The notes beneath the pieces were generated by a model. It made no database searches and had not been told where the DNA came from. It saw nothing but the letters and a program-made list of their open reading frames with translations. From contig CACKMS010000007.1 of NCBI GenBank assembly GCA_902601315.1, positions 17,983-81,982 on the forward strand: a stretch of 64,000 nucleotides of DNA. Reading direction: 5' to 3'. The position numbers and the translations under genes were made by a program. The DNA is from an uncultured Pelagibacteraceae bacterium (lineage in GTDB: Bacteria > Pseudomonadota > Alphaproteobacteria > Pelagibacterales > Pelagibacteraceae). Numbering within the stretch: the stretch's first letter is position 1; every line of letters begins with the position of its first letter. Below are positions 26,431-34,371 of the stretch, piece after piece.

Positions 26431-26901
26431 TTTATAAAATAAAAACATACCGATATGAGAAGCATTATTAAATTTGCCATTCTTAACTAATTTAATTATT
26501 TGTTGATCTGAAACTAAGTGTATTTTTATTCCTTTTTCAGGCTTTGAAATTTTAATAAGATTATTACAAAAAAAACCAGTAATTTTAGTGGTGAGTCGAC
26601 CTGGCTCAGAATAAAACGAGGTAATTTTTCTCAATTTATTTCTTGATTTATATCCCGTTTCTTCAATTAATTCTTTTTTAGCAGATATTAAGGCTGTTTC
26701 ATGTTTTTCAATGATACCAGATGGAAACTCAAAATTAATTTGATTTATAGGAATTCTTTTTTGTGAAACCAAAATATACTTGTTTTTAATTTTAGGTATT
26801 ACAATTGAAAGATTTGGAGTTTTAAAAAAATGATAAAATTCATTTTTTTTAAATTTTTTATTAATTAATTTAATATTGTTTGTTAGTCTTAAATTTTTCA
26901 A
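26413..26901 (-). CDS. Nudix hydrolase (ADP-ribose pyrophosphatase-like)
   Basis: The Nudix box is visible as G-x5-E-x7-KELIEETGY, with Lys replacing the usual Arg of the RE pair. The group hydrolyses nucleoside diphosphates linked to another moiety; ADP-sugars are the likeliest substrates given the SEPGR segment after the box, a feature of ADP-ribose hydrolases. The TTG at 26901 is taken as start because it overlaps the aquaporin stop as TTGA; further upstream the frame is only a shadow of the aquaporin gene. It is the last gene of the arsC-aquaporin operon. Confidence 0.75.
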   Translation of the reverse strand: MKNLRLTNNIKLINKKFKKNEFYHFFKTPNLSIVIPKIKNKYILVSQKRIPINQINFEFPSGIIEKHETALISAKKELIEETGYKSRNKLRKITSFYSEPGRLTTKITGFFCNNLIKISKPEKGIKIHLVSDQQIIKLVKNGKFNNASHIGMFLFYKKKYAR

Positions 26902-27557
26902 TTTTTTTCTAAGAATAATTTTTTTGCAATATAAACAGCAATTACCATACCAATTAGTTCTGCAACTATATAAAAAGGAGTGTTTAAATAACTTATACCA
27001 GTAAAGGACTCTGTGAATGTTCTTGCTATTGCAACAGCAGGATTTGCAAAAGAAGTTGAAGAGGTAAACCAATAACCAGCTGTAATATATAACCCAACAG
27101 ATGCAGCTACAGTAATTTTACCTGACTTCATGGATCCAAAAATAATGATTATTAGTCCTAATGTTGCAACAATTTCTGATACAAAAATATAGATACCATC
27201 TCTTGATTTTGTCGATAATTCAAAAATCTGATGTTCAAAAAAGAAATTAGCTAATGCTACACCTAGTAAACATCCAAGTATCTGAGCGGAAATATAAAAG
27301 GGTAGAAGTTTTTTTTTTAACTTTCCTGTAATTGTCATAGCAATACTTACAAATGGATTGAAATGAGCCCCGGATACATCAGCAAATACTGTTATTAGCA
27401 CAAACAAACCAGCTCCAGTTGCTATAGTATTTGCAATTAGCATTACCGCTGTATCATTGGTCATATTTTCTGCCATTAAACCTGATCCAACTATGATCAT
27501 TACGAGAAAGCAACTTCCAATAAATTCTGAAAGAAAATATTTATTTTTATTTTTCAT
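26898..27557 (-). CDS. Aquaporin/aquaglyceroporin, likely arsenite channel (AqpS-like)
   Basis: The 219-aa protein has six hydrophobic segments and two half-helices of the MIP family: SGAHFNPFVS in the first half (NPF instead of NPA) and SFANPAVAIAR in the second. Aquaglyceroporins in ars operons, such as AqpS of Sinorhizobium, let arsenite leave the cell after ArsC reduces arsenate. The gene overlaps arsC by 11 bp, which strongly supports this role, while glycerol or water transport remains possible. The altered first NPA motif would change the pore. Confidence 0.85.
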   Translation of the reverse strand: MKNKNKYFLSEFIGSCFLVMIIVGSGLMAENMTNDTAVMLIANTIATGAGLFVLITVFADVSGAHFNPFVSIAMTITGKLKKKLLPFYISAQILGCLLGVALANFFFEHQIFELSTKSRDGIYIFVSEIVATLGLIIIIFGSMKSGKITVAASVGLYITAGYWFTSSTSFANPAVAIARTFTESFTGISYLNTPFYIVAELIGMVIAVYIAKKLFLEKN

Positions 27558-27978
27558 CTAGCCAATCTTTAATTTTATTACTTATAACATTGAAAGTGTT
27601 TCTAATGATTATTTGCTTTTCTTCATCATTTGCATTTTGAAGTTTTTTTACTGGATCTTCAATATCCCAGTGTATAATTTGATTTTTATCAGGCCAAATA
27701 GGACATACCTCATTATTTGCGTTGTTGCATACTGTTATTACATGATCCATTTTTATTTCTTTATTGATAAATTCTTCAAAGTTTTTAGAACTATAATTAG
27801 TTAAATCATAACTTTTATTTTTCTCTAAAAAATTTTTTACATCTTCATTGATTTTTCCAGATGGATTACTACCAGCACTAAAAGCATTAAATTTATTTGA
27901 GTATTCATTATTAATAATACTCTCAGCAATAATGCTTCTCGCTGAATTTCCTGTGCATACAAATAAAATATTTTTCAT
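27547..27978 (-). CDS. arsC: Arsenate reductase of the LMW-PTP type (ArsC), paralog 2
   Basis: The 143-aa protein starts with the P-loop CTGNSARS (nucleophile C8), carries the redox cysteines in CNNANNEVCP and the acid loop HWDIEDP. The pattern is that of thioredoxin- or glutaredoxin-coupled ArsC that reduces arsenate to arsenite. It lies between a small membrane protein (1-bp overlap) and the aquaporin gene (11-bp overlap), giving a reduce-and-export pair. Unlike paralog 1 it has the common NSARS form of the P-loop. Confidence 0.88.
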   Translation of the reverse strand: MKNILFVCTGNSARSIIAESIINNEYSNKFNAFSAGSNPSGKINEDVKNFLEKNKSYDLTNYSSKNFEEFINKEIKMDHVITVCNNANNEVCPIWPDKNQIIHWDIEDPVKKLQNANDEEKQIIIRNTFNVISNKIKDWLDEK

Positions 27979-28199
27979 TAAAAAATAATTTTATAAATAC
28001 CAATTACAAATAAAGGAATTTGTAATCCAAAATTTGTTAAAATCGCCTTATCTTTTGAGATGAAACCTGCAATCGTCCAACCGACTACACCAAGACCATG
28101 AAAATATATATTTATCGGATATATATTTAAATTTGTTAATAATATTCCAATTAGAACTAAAAAGGTACTTATCCACTTAAGATATTTTTTTAAAAACAT
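27978..28199 (-). CDS. Small two-helix membrane protein, first gene of the arsC operon
   Basis: The 73-aa protein is hydrophobic with two predicted membrane helices (about 8-26 and 52-72) joined by a short loop with HGLGVVGWTIAG. Function is not known; such small proteins are often called hypothetical membrane proteins. A strong Shine-Dalgarno sequence (AAAGGAG) precedes the ATG, and the gene overlaps arsC by 1 bp. A Pho-box-like triple repeat begins 22 bp upstream. Confidence 0.78.
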   Translation of the reverse strand: MFLKKYLKWISTFLVLIGILLTNLNIYPINIYFHGLGVVGWTIAGFISKDKAILTNFGLQIPLFVIGIYKIIF

Positions 28200-28220
28200 A
28201 TAGCTCCTTTCGTATTACTT

Positions 28221-28249
28221 ATGACACTTATGTTAAAGATTTGTTAAAT
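28221..28249 (-). promoter_or_regulatory. Pho-box-like triple repeat upstream of the arsC-aquaporin operon
   Basis: On the minus strand ATTTAAC, CTTTAAC and GTGTCAT occur at an exact 11-bp period with AT-rich 4-bp spacers. The last heptad contains TGTCAT, the classical PhoB half-site core. The element lies 22-50 bp before the first start codon of the operon. It is as regular as the pstS element. Confidence 0.55.
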
Positions 28250-28258
28250 ATGTTAACT

Positions 28259-28597
28259 TTATAAGAAATTAACTATGTATCTATGGATAAAATATCCACC
28301 GATTAGAAACATTAAACCTGCAATATAAATTATGAAAAAATTCATATTAAAAGATTTTGCAAAAAAGAAGGGCACAAAGAATAAGTAACTTGCTGGCACT
28401 GCAATAAATATACTTTTCGTAAACATTACTGTTTTTTCTGTATCATTGTGCTCATAATACGAAAACAGTATCGCTATTAGTGATACCAAAGGTAATGCTA
28501 TAATAAATCCAGCCAGCTTAGGATTTTGACCAGCCAACCAGCTCGAAAAAGCAACAATTAAACCTGCACCAACAACTTTTAACAAAAAAAATAACAT
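28259..28597 (-). CDS. Small membrane protein of the DUF3147/GlpM-like type
   Basis: The 112-aa protein has four hydrophobic segments, with SSWLAGQNPKLAGFIIALP near residue 18-36 resembling the conserved region of DUF3147 membrane proteins. No catalytic residues are seen and function is unknown. It lies between the 2-hydroxychromene-2-carboxylate isomerase-like gene (94-bp gap) and the arsC operon, on the same strand. Confidence 0.7.
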   Translation of the reverse strand: MLFFLLKVVGAGLIVAFSSWLAGQNPKLAGFIIALPLVSLIAILFSYYEHNDTEKTVMFTKSIFIAVPASYLFFVPFFFAKSFNMNFFIIYIAGLMFLIGGYFIHRYIVNFL

Positions 28598-28690
28598 TAA
28601 TAATCCTTATTTAATTCAATATAGAAATACGAAATAATATTAGCAACCTTAAAATTTTGCTAAAATATTTCTAAGTAAAGTAAAATATAA

Positions 28691-29284
28691 TTATTTATTT
28701 AATGCATCCTCAAGATAATCTAACCTGTCTTGACCCCAAAAAATCTCATTATTAAAGACATAAGTTGGGGCACCAAATACATCATTATCAACTGCATCTT
28801 TTGAATTTTTTTGGTACTTTAAGTTAACATCCTCACTTAACGCTACTTCTTTTATTTCTTCAAAATTTAAGGATAATTTTTCACAAATTTCCTTGAGGGT
28901 ATTGTGATCAGAAATATCTTTTTCTAAAGACCATAAACTTTTTTGACATTCAATTCCAAAATTAAGTTTATTTCCTTTTAAGTTTGAGGCTATCGCAAAT
29001 TTTGCAGGTAGGTGTGGGTCTTTAGGTGGAAAAAACTTTGGTTGTTTATTTATTTTTAATCCATGTTTATTCGCAATTCTATCCAACTCCAATAGTCTAT
29101 ATTTTTGTCTAGCTGGGTGTCTTTTAGGAACTGGCAACCCCCCAGTATTTGGAAAAATTTCACCTATTAAATCAAAAGGTTTTTCTTGAACGTCTAAATC
29201 ATATTTGGTGACAAGCTTTAAAAATCTTTCTGCTCCTAAATAACTAAATGGAGATAAAACACTAAAATAATAATCAATTTTCAT
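28691..29284 (-). CDS. 2-hydroxychromene-2-carboxylate isomerase-like, DsbA-family protein
   Basis: The 197-aa protein has the thioredoxin-fold start IDYYFSVLSPFSYLG of the HCCA isomerase/kappa-class GST group, where the serine in SPFSYLG contacts glutathione, and the FGAPTYVF cis-proline region near residue 170. The group isomerises naphthalene metabolites in degraders, but most marine members are of unknown substrate. It overlaps zur by 11 bp and closes the minus-strand zinc operon, perhaps without functional link. Confidence 0.82.
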   Translation of the reverse strand: MKIDYYFSVLSPFSYLGAERFLKLVTKYDLDVQEKPFDLIGEIFPNTGGLPVPKRHPARQKYRLLELDRIANKHGLKINKQPKFFPPKDPHLPAKFAIASNLKGNKLNFGIECQKSLWSLEKDISDHNTLKEICEKLSLNFEEIKEVALSEDVNLKYQKNSKDAVDNDVFGAPTYVFNNEIFWGQDRLDYLEDALNK

Positions 29285-29687
29285 TATTTTTTATTTTATC
29301 GCATTTCTTGCATAGACCAAAAAATTCCAAATTGTATTTATTATATCTCATCCCTTTATTGTCTTTGAAATCTTTTAAATGTTCAGACAATTTGTGGTCA
29401 TGAATTTCAGTAACATGTTCACATCCTTCACAAATTGAAAAAACTGTAGCTTTAGCAATTTGACATTTAGAATTTTTGCAAGCTATAAAAGCATTTCTAC
29501 TTTCTATTTTATGTATCTTTCCAATTTCTACTAATTTGTCTAAAGCCCTATACACTTGTAAAGGTGCATTAATTCCTTTTTTTTGAACATTAAATAAAAT
29601 TGAATATGCTTTTAATGGTTGAGAGGATTTTTCAATTATATCTAATATAATTTTTTGGTTTTTAGTTAGATTTTCTTGTTTTTGCAT
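29274..29687 (-). CDS. zur: Zinc uptake regulator Zur (Fur family)
   Basis: The 137-aa protein is a Fur-family repressor with an N-terminal winged helix (about 8-75) and a dimerisation domain carrying three CxxC-like cysteine pairs: CKNSKC, CEGCEH and CKKC, plus HDHKLSEH. The cysteine pattern and the location in the znuCB operon point to Zur rather than Fur. It would repress znu genes by binding the palindromes between znuC and znuA. It starts 24 bp after znuB. Confidence 0.9.
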   Translation of the reverse strand: MQKQENLTKNQKIILDIIEKSSQPLKAYSILFNVQKKGINAPLQVYRALDKLVEIGKIHKIESRNAFIACKNSKCQIAKATVFSICEGCEHVTEIHDHKLSEHLKDFKDNKGMRYNKYNLEFFGLCKKCDKIKNNEN

Positions 29688-29711
29688 TCTATTATTTTTT
29701 ACAACAATCCA

Positions 29712-30515
29712 TTAGTTTTTCAATTGTATCGTTTGTTTAATTTTTAATAGTGAAATTATGAACAACACTAAAGCAGCAGCAATTATTGATGGACCAGATG
29801 GAGTATTAAATTCTAAAGAGGAAAATAATCCTATAAATACAGATAATAATCCTCCAATTACTGAAAATATTACCATTTTTTGTGGGTTGTCTGAAAGATT
29901 TCTAGCCATAGCTGTGGGTATAATTAACATTCCTGTAATTAATAGAACTCCAACTAATTTAATTGAAATGGCAATTATTGCAGCCAATAAGATTGTAAAC
30001 ACTGCTTTTGCTCTATCTGGGTTAAGACCTTCTGCTTGTGCTAACTCATAATTTACAGTTGATGCGAATAAAGGTTTCCATATAAATCTTAAAACCAACA
30101 AAATTAAGGCTGCACCGATCCATATAGTTAATAAATCTTTTTTGTTAACTGCTAATATATCTCCGAACAATAATCCCATAATGTCAAATCTAATAAAGGT
30201 TAAAAATCCAATCACAACTAATCCAACTGCCAATGATGAGTGAGCTAACAGACCAAGCAAGGCATCACTTGGTAGATTAGTTTTTCTTTGTAGTTGTATT
30301 AAAATTAATGCAATTACTGATGAAATTAAAAATATTGAAACAGCAATATTAAACTCTAAAGAATATGCAATTGTAACACCAAGTAAGGCTGAATGAGCAA
30401 GAGTATCCCCAAAATAAGACAATCTCCTCCAAACAACAAAACAACCAAGAGGGCCCGCCACAAAAGCAATACCTATACCTGCAACCAATGCTCTTATAAA
30501 AAAATCATCAAACAT
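29712..30515 (-). CDS. znuB: Zinc ABC transporter permease ZnuB
   Basis: ZnuB is the membrane channel of the high-affinity zinc importer. The 267-aa protein has eight or nine hydrophobic segments and the ABC-3 family features GPLGCFVVWRRLSYFGDTLAHSALLG near residue 20-46 and the loop ELAQAEGLNPDRAK that contacts the ATPase. It begins 1 bp after znuC on the minus strand and is followed by zur. Confidence 0.93.
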   Translation of the reverse strand: MFDDFFIRALVAGIGIAFVAGPLGCFVVWRRLSYFGDTLAHSALLGVTIAYSLEFNIAVSIFLISSVIALILIQLQRKTNLPSDALLGLLAHSSLAVGLVVIGFLTFIRFDIMGLLFGDILAVNKKDLLTIWIGAALILLVLRFIWKPLFASTVNYELAQAEGLNPDRAKAVFTILLAAIIAISIKLVGVLLITGMLIIPTAMARNLSDNPQKMVIFSVIGGLLSVFIGLFSSLEFNTPSGPSIIAAALVLFIISLLKIKQTIQLKN

Positions 30516-30516
30516 A

Positions 30517-31263
30517 TTAGTTTTTCTTTATATCCCCATCACTTGTATGAACATGATCGTGCTTGTGTTCATAAATTGATAGTGTTTGAGCGGCTTGATC
30601 ACCAAACAATGCTTTGTATTCGTTGTTTTTTGCAACTTCTTTTGGTGAACCTGAACAACAGACATGACCATTTAAACAAACAACATAATCTGTAGCACTC
30701 ATTACAGTATGGAGATCATGTGATATTAATAATATACCGCAATTTAATTTTTCTGAAATTTCTTTAATTAATTCATACAGAGCAATTTCTCCTGTAAAAT
30801 CTACACCTTTAACAGGCTCATCAAGCACTAACAATTCAGGTTTTTTTGATATAGCTCTTGCAAGTAGCACTCTTTGAAATTCTCCACCGGACAAATTTCC
30901 CAAACTTTTGTCCTTTAGATCAACTACACCAGTTAAGGATAGAGCTTCTTCCATTGTGTCTTCTTTAAGTTTATCAGTTAGAAGCATAAAGTCTCTAACT
31001 CTAAGGGGAAGTGTCCAATCTATTGATATTTCTTGAGGCACATACCCAATTTTATTTGTAAATTTTTCAACTTCACCTTCAATATTTTTTAATAATCCTA
31101 ATGCAATTTTAGCAGTTGTACTTTTACCTGATCCATTAGGACCAATTAAAGTAACAATTTTTGCTTTTTCAACTTGAAGAGAAACACCTTGAACAAGCCA
31201 CTTTTGGTTTTGTCTAAACCCAACATTATTTAACTTTACTAAAATATTATTTCCCATGCTCAT
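30517..31263 (-). CDS. znuC: Zinc ABC transporter ATP-binding protein ZnuC
   Basis: The 248-aa protein has Walker A GPNGSGKST near 38, signature LSGGEFQRVLLARA and Walker B LLVLDEPVKGVD. The C-terminal tail (about 225-245) is rich in histidine (HKHDHVHTSDGD), a feature of zinc transport partners. It is divergent from znuA across 73 bp that hold two Zur-box palindromes. The operon continues into znuB and zur. Confidence 0.94.
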   Translation of the reverse strand: MSMGNNILVKLNNVGFRQNQKWLVQGVSLQVEKAKIVTLIGPNGSGKSTTAKIALGLLKNIEGEVEKFTNKIGYVPQEISIDWTLPLRVRDFMLLTDKLKEDTMEEALSLTGVVDLKDKSLGNLSGGEFQRVLLARAISKKPELLVLDEPVKGVDFTGEIALYELIKEISEKLNCGILLISHDLHTVMSATDYVVCLNGHVCCSGSPKEVAKNNEYKALFGDQAAQTLSIYEHKHDHVHTSDGDIKKN

Positions 31264-31284
31264 TTATTCTCTTGACTTAGATAT

Positions 31285-31297
31285 GTTATATTATTAC
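31285..31297. promoter_or_regulatory. Zur-box, imperfect copy
   Basis: GTTATATTATTAC is the same 13-bp palindrome as the neighbour with one mismatch, centred 18 bp to its left. Two copies allow control of znuC and znuA or cooperative binding by Zur dimers. Confidence 0.6.
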
Positions 31298-31302
31298 ACA
31301 GC

Positions 31303-31315
31303 GTTATATTATAAC
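31303..31315. promoter_or_regulatory. Zur-box, perfect palindrome between znuC and znuA
   Basis: GTTATATTATAAC is a perfect 13-bp inverted repeat, closely matching the alphaproteobacterial Zur consensus (GTTATGTTATAAC-like). It lies in the divergent spacer, 22 bp before the znuA start. With zur in the same operon, autoregulated zinc control is expected. Confidence 0.8.
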
Positions 31316-31336
31316 AATTAACAATAACAAAATATT

Positions 31337-32347
31337 ATGAAAAACCTAAAAAAAACATCAATAATCCTATCAATATTATCATTTTTAACTTTATTTACAT
31401 CAGCAAATGCTGAAATTAAAGTTGTTGCATCAATAAAACCAATACACTCGTTAGCTAGTTATTTAATGGATGGAGTAGCTAAACCTGATTTAATAGTTGA
31501 TGGATATGCTTCCCCACATGGTTTTGCAATGAAACCATCACATGCAAAAATGCTACAAAATGCGGACATTGTTTTTTGGGTTGGTGAAGATTTAGAAAAT
31601 TTTTTAGAAAAACCACTTAATTCAATTGCTACAAAAGCTGAAAAAATTGAATTTATGGATTTGAAAGGTTTAGTTAAATTAAAATTCAGAGAGAGAAATA
31701 TTTTTGATGATCACGATGATCATGACCATGATGAACATGCAAAGAAAGATGATCACGATGATCATGACCATGATGAACATGCAAAGAAAGAGGATGGACA
31801 TGACGATCACGACGATCATGATGGACATGAAGGACACCATCACGGTGAATTTGATCCGCACATTTGGTTAGACCCAATTAATGCAAAAACTATTTTATTT
31901 GAAATGTCTAAGCACTTAATTGAAAATGATCCAAAAAATGAAGCTACTTATAGAGCTAATTTAAGTAAAGCTTATAAGGAAATTGACAAACTCACGGCTA
32001 ATGTATCCTCTGAACTTACGAATAGTGTAGCCTCAATTGTATTTCATGATGCTTATCAATATTTTGAAAAAAGATTTGATGTAAATATTCTAGGAGCATT
32101 TACAGTAAATACAGATGTTTTGCCAGGTGCCGAACAACTTGCGGAAATACGAGAAATAATCGAGCATGATAAAGTTGCTTGTGTATTTTCAGAGCCCCAA
32201 TTTAATCCCGATATCATTAAAGCAGTTGCTAAGGATATGAATATTAAAACCGGCGTGGTAGATCCTTTAGGAGCAACCTTAAATCCTGGAAAAGACTTAT
32301 ATTTTGATTTAATCAAAAATATGTCTAATTCCTTTAAAGGATGTTAA
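31337..32347 (+). CDS. znuA: Zinc-binding periplasmic protein ZnuA with histidine-rich loop
   Basis: ZnuA delivers zinc to ZnuBC. The 336-aa precursor has a signal peptide ending near residue 25 (ANA). Zinc ligands are expected at His of SPHGFAMKPSH, at H in EFDPHIWLDP and at H in VFHDAYQYFEKRF, with an acidic residue near VFSEPQF. A long Asp/His-rich loop (about residues 122-170) with two identical 14-residue repeats of the DDHDDHDHDEHAKK type precedes the second ligand; it is a known zinc-scavenging feature of ZnuA, expanded here by duplication. Confidence 0.94.
   Translation: MKNLKKTSIILSILSFLTLFTSANAEIKVVASIKPIHSLASYLMDGVAKPDLIVDGYASPHGFAMKPSHAKMLQNADIVFWVGEDLENFLEKPLNSIATKAEKIEFMDLKGLVKLKFRERNIFDDHDDHDHDEHAKKDDHDDHDHDEHAKKEDGHDDHDDHDGHEGHHHGEFDPHIWLDPINAKTILFEMSKHLIENDPKNEATYRANLSKAYKEIDKLTANVSSELTNSVASIVFHDAYQYFEKRFDVNILGAFTVNTDVLPGAEQLAEIREIIEHDKVACVFSEPQFNPDIIKAVAKDMNIKTGVVDPLGATLNPGKDLYFDLIKNMSNSFKGC
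31706..31789 (+). repeat. Perfect 42-bp tandem duplication inside znuA
   Basis: Two consecutive identical 42-bp units (31706-31747 and 31748-31789) encode the histidine/aspartate-rich 14-residue motif twice. Complete identity at third codon positions indicates a recent duplication. Copy number may vary between relatives. Confidence 0.95.
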
Positions 32348-32355
32348 TTTAATTA

Positions 32356-33330
32356 ATGGAAGCGAGTAACAAACAAGTACCAGTTACCGTTTTAACTGGT
32401 TTTCTTGGTGCAGGTAAAACCACTCTCTTAAATAGAATATTAACTGAACAGCACGGAAAAAAATATGCTGTAATAGTTAATGAATTTGGCGAACAAGGAA
32501 TAGATAACGATCTTGTAGTTGACGCTGATGAAGAAGTTTTTGAGATGAACAATGGTTGCATATGTTGCACTGTTAGAGGCGACTTAATACGTATTTTAAG
32601 TGGACTCATGAAACGAGCTGATAGACTTGATGCCATTATTGTAGAAACTACTGGATTAGCTGATCCAGCTCCTGTAGCACAAACATTTTTTGTGGACCAA
32701 GATGTTGCTGATCGTACGAAGTTAGATGCAATTGTTACTGTTGCTGATGCTGTTCATTTAAGTACTCAATTAACAGATCATCATGAAGCAGAAGAACAAA
32801 TTGCATTTGCAGATGTTGTATTATTAAACAAAATCGATCTTGTTGAAGAAAGTGGTTTAAATATAGTTAAGGATAGAATTAAAAAAATAAATCCTTTTGC
32901 AAAAATCATCAATACCAAGAAATGTGGAGTGCCTCTTAATGAAATACTTGATCTTGATGCATTTAGTCTAAAACGTGTTTTAGATGTTGAGCCTGATTTT
33001 CTAACATCAGATCATGACCATGAACATGACGATGATGTAACTAGCTTGTCGTTTGTCACCGATACACCTTTGGATATGGAAAAATTTCAAGATTGGTTTA
33101 GCAAACTATTACAGACTAAGGGTCAGGATATATTAAGAACAAAAGGCATTCTTGACTTTAAGGGAGAAAGTGATCGATATGTATTTCAAGGTGTACATAT
33201 GCTGATGGATGCTTCACCAATGGGTAAATGGCCTGAGGGAAAAGATCGTAGTTCACGTCTTGTATTTATTGGTCGAAATCTTGAAAATATGAACTTAAAA
33301 GAGGGATTCGAAAACTGTAAATCAGCATGA
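32356..33330 (+). CDS. CobW/COG0523-family GTPase, probable zinc metallochaperone
   Basis: The 324-aa protein has Walker A GFLGAGKTT at 15-23, the metal-binding motif C68-I-C70-C71 (CxCC), ETTGLADPAP as switch region and NKIDL as base-recognition motif. It has a short HDHEHDDD histidine stretch near residue 220 and a C-terminal CobW domain. Members in Zur regulons (ZNG1/YeiR type) deliver zinc to client proteins. Its place 8 bp after znuA supports zinc rather than cobalt. The next gene overlaps it by 4 bp. Confidence 0.88.
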   Translation: MEASNKQVPVTVLTGFLGAGKTTLLNRILTEQHGKKYAVIVNEFGEQGIDNDLVVDADEEVFEMNNGCICCTVRGDLIRILSGLMKRADRLDAIIVETTGLADPAPVAQTFFVDQDVADRTKLDAIVTVADAVHLSTQLTDHHEAEEQIAFADVVLLNKIDLVEESGLNIVKDRIKKINPFAKIINTKKCGVPLNEILDLDAFSLKRVLDVEPDFLTSDHDHEHDDDVTSLSFVTDTPLDMEKFQDWFSKLLQTKGQDILRTKGILDFKGESDRYVFQGVHMLMDASPMGKWPEGKDRSSRLVFIGRNLENMNLKEGFENCKSA

Positions 33331-34361
33331 AAGCTGACACAAGCCAATTTCCACAATTAGATAAAACTAAGTTTGAGCAAAGAGGAAAAGAATTTGAGTT
33401 TGGAATTCCAATTACTAACTCAGTTTGCCTGGGAAACTCAATTGCGGTAGGTTTTGGAGATGGAACTGTAAGAATTTTTCGATCAGGTAAAAATTCAAAA
33501 ACTATAAAAGCACATAACGGTGTCGTTCTATGTATGGCCGAGGATGGAAATAATATTTTAACAGGTGGTGATGATGGTCGATTTTTAAAAATTTCAATTG
33601 ATGGTCAAATAAATGAAATTTATAATTTTGGTACACGGTGGGTAGACCATGTGGAAGCAATTAATGGGAATATAGCATGTTCATCTGGTAAGGATGTTTA
33701 TTATTGGGCAAAGACTAGTAAACAACCAAAAATATTTAGTCACAACAGCACTGTTGGAGGCTTATCGTTTGATACTAAAGGAAGAAGATTAGCCGTTTCA
33801 AGATATGGAGGAATAACTTTATGGAAGAAAGATTATACCAATAAATGGACATCATCTAATTTACTTTGGAAAGGCTCACATAATAAAGTAATTTTTAGCA
33901 AAGACGGAAAATATTTGATTTCTTCAATGCAAGAAAATCAACTTCATTGCTGGCGTTTAAAAGATAAAATTGATTTTGCTATGTCAGGATACGGTTCAAA
34001 AATAAAAAGTTTTTCCTTTACAGATAACTCAAAATACTTAGCTACATCAGGTGCAATAGATGCTATTTGTTGGCCATTTGATGGAGATGGACCAATGGGT
34101 CGCAAACCTGTCTGTATTCCTTATGTGGGAAATAAGAAAGTTTCATTTGTTGAAACTTTCCCAAATGAAAATGCAGTTTTTACAGGCTTAAGCGATGGAT
34201 CAGTTTTTTTATCTGAAATTGATAAAGAGGATAACACAATTATTATAAGAAGTTTTACAGAACATGAAGTATCAGCAATTTCAATTACTAATGATTGTTC
34301 AAATTTATTAATTGGTGATATGGGTGGCAACATTTTATGGACTTCAGTTTGGGATAACTAA
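33327..34361 (+). CDS. WD40-repeat protein linked to the zinc module
   Basis: The 344-aa protein reads as a beta-propeller of WD40-like repeats without a signal peptide: recurrent pieces such as GNSIAVGFGDGTVRIF, NNILTGGDDGRFLKIS, KYLATSGAIDAICWP and AVFTGLSDGSVFLSE occur every 40-50 residues. No enzymatic motif is present; such proteins act as scaffolds. It overlaps the CobW gene (ATGA) and precedes the 87-aa gene by 10 bp, so it is probably part of the zinc operon. Its precise role is unknown. Confidence 0.82.
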   Translation: MKADTSQFPQLDKTKFEQRGKEFEFGIPITNSVCLGNSIAVGFGDGTVRIFRSGKNSKTIKAHNGVVLCMAEDGNNILTGGDDGRFLKISIDGQINEIYNFGTRWVDHVEAINGNIACSSGKDVYYWAKTSKQPKIFSHNSTVGGLSFDTKGRRLAVSRYGGITLWKKDYTNKWTSSNLLWKGSHNKVIFSKDGKYLISSMQENQLHCWRLKDKIDFAMSGYGSKIKSFSFTDNSKYLATSGAIDAICWPFDGDGPMGRKPVCIPYVGNKKVSFVETFPNENAVFTGLSDGSVFLSEIDKEDNTIIIRSFTEHEVSAISITNDCSNLLIGDMGGNILWTSVWDN

Positions 34362-34371
34362 TAATTAATTT

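Noticed and set aside
26902..27072. N-terminal extension of the Nudix protein
   Set aside because: These codons lie wholly within the aquaporin gene in another frame and give a cysteine-rich, unlikely peptide. The TTGA overlap at 26898-26901 explains the start better.
31679..31877. Antisense frames opposite the ZnuA histidine-rich loop
   Set aside because: They are reverse readings of the 42-bp tandem repeat and give low-complexity His/Asp or Met/Ile/Val runs with no start signals.
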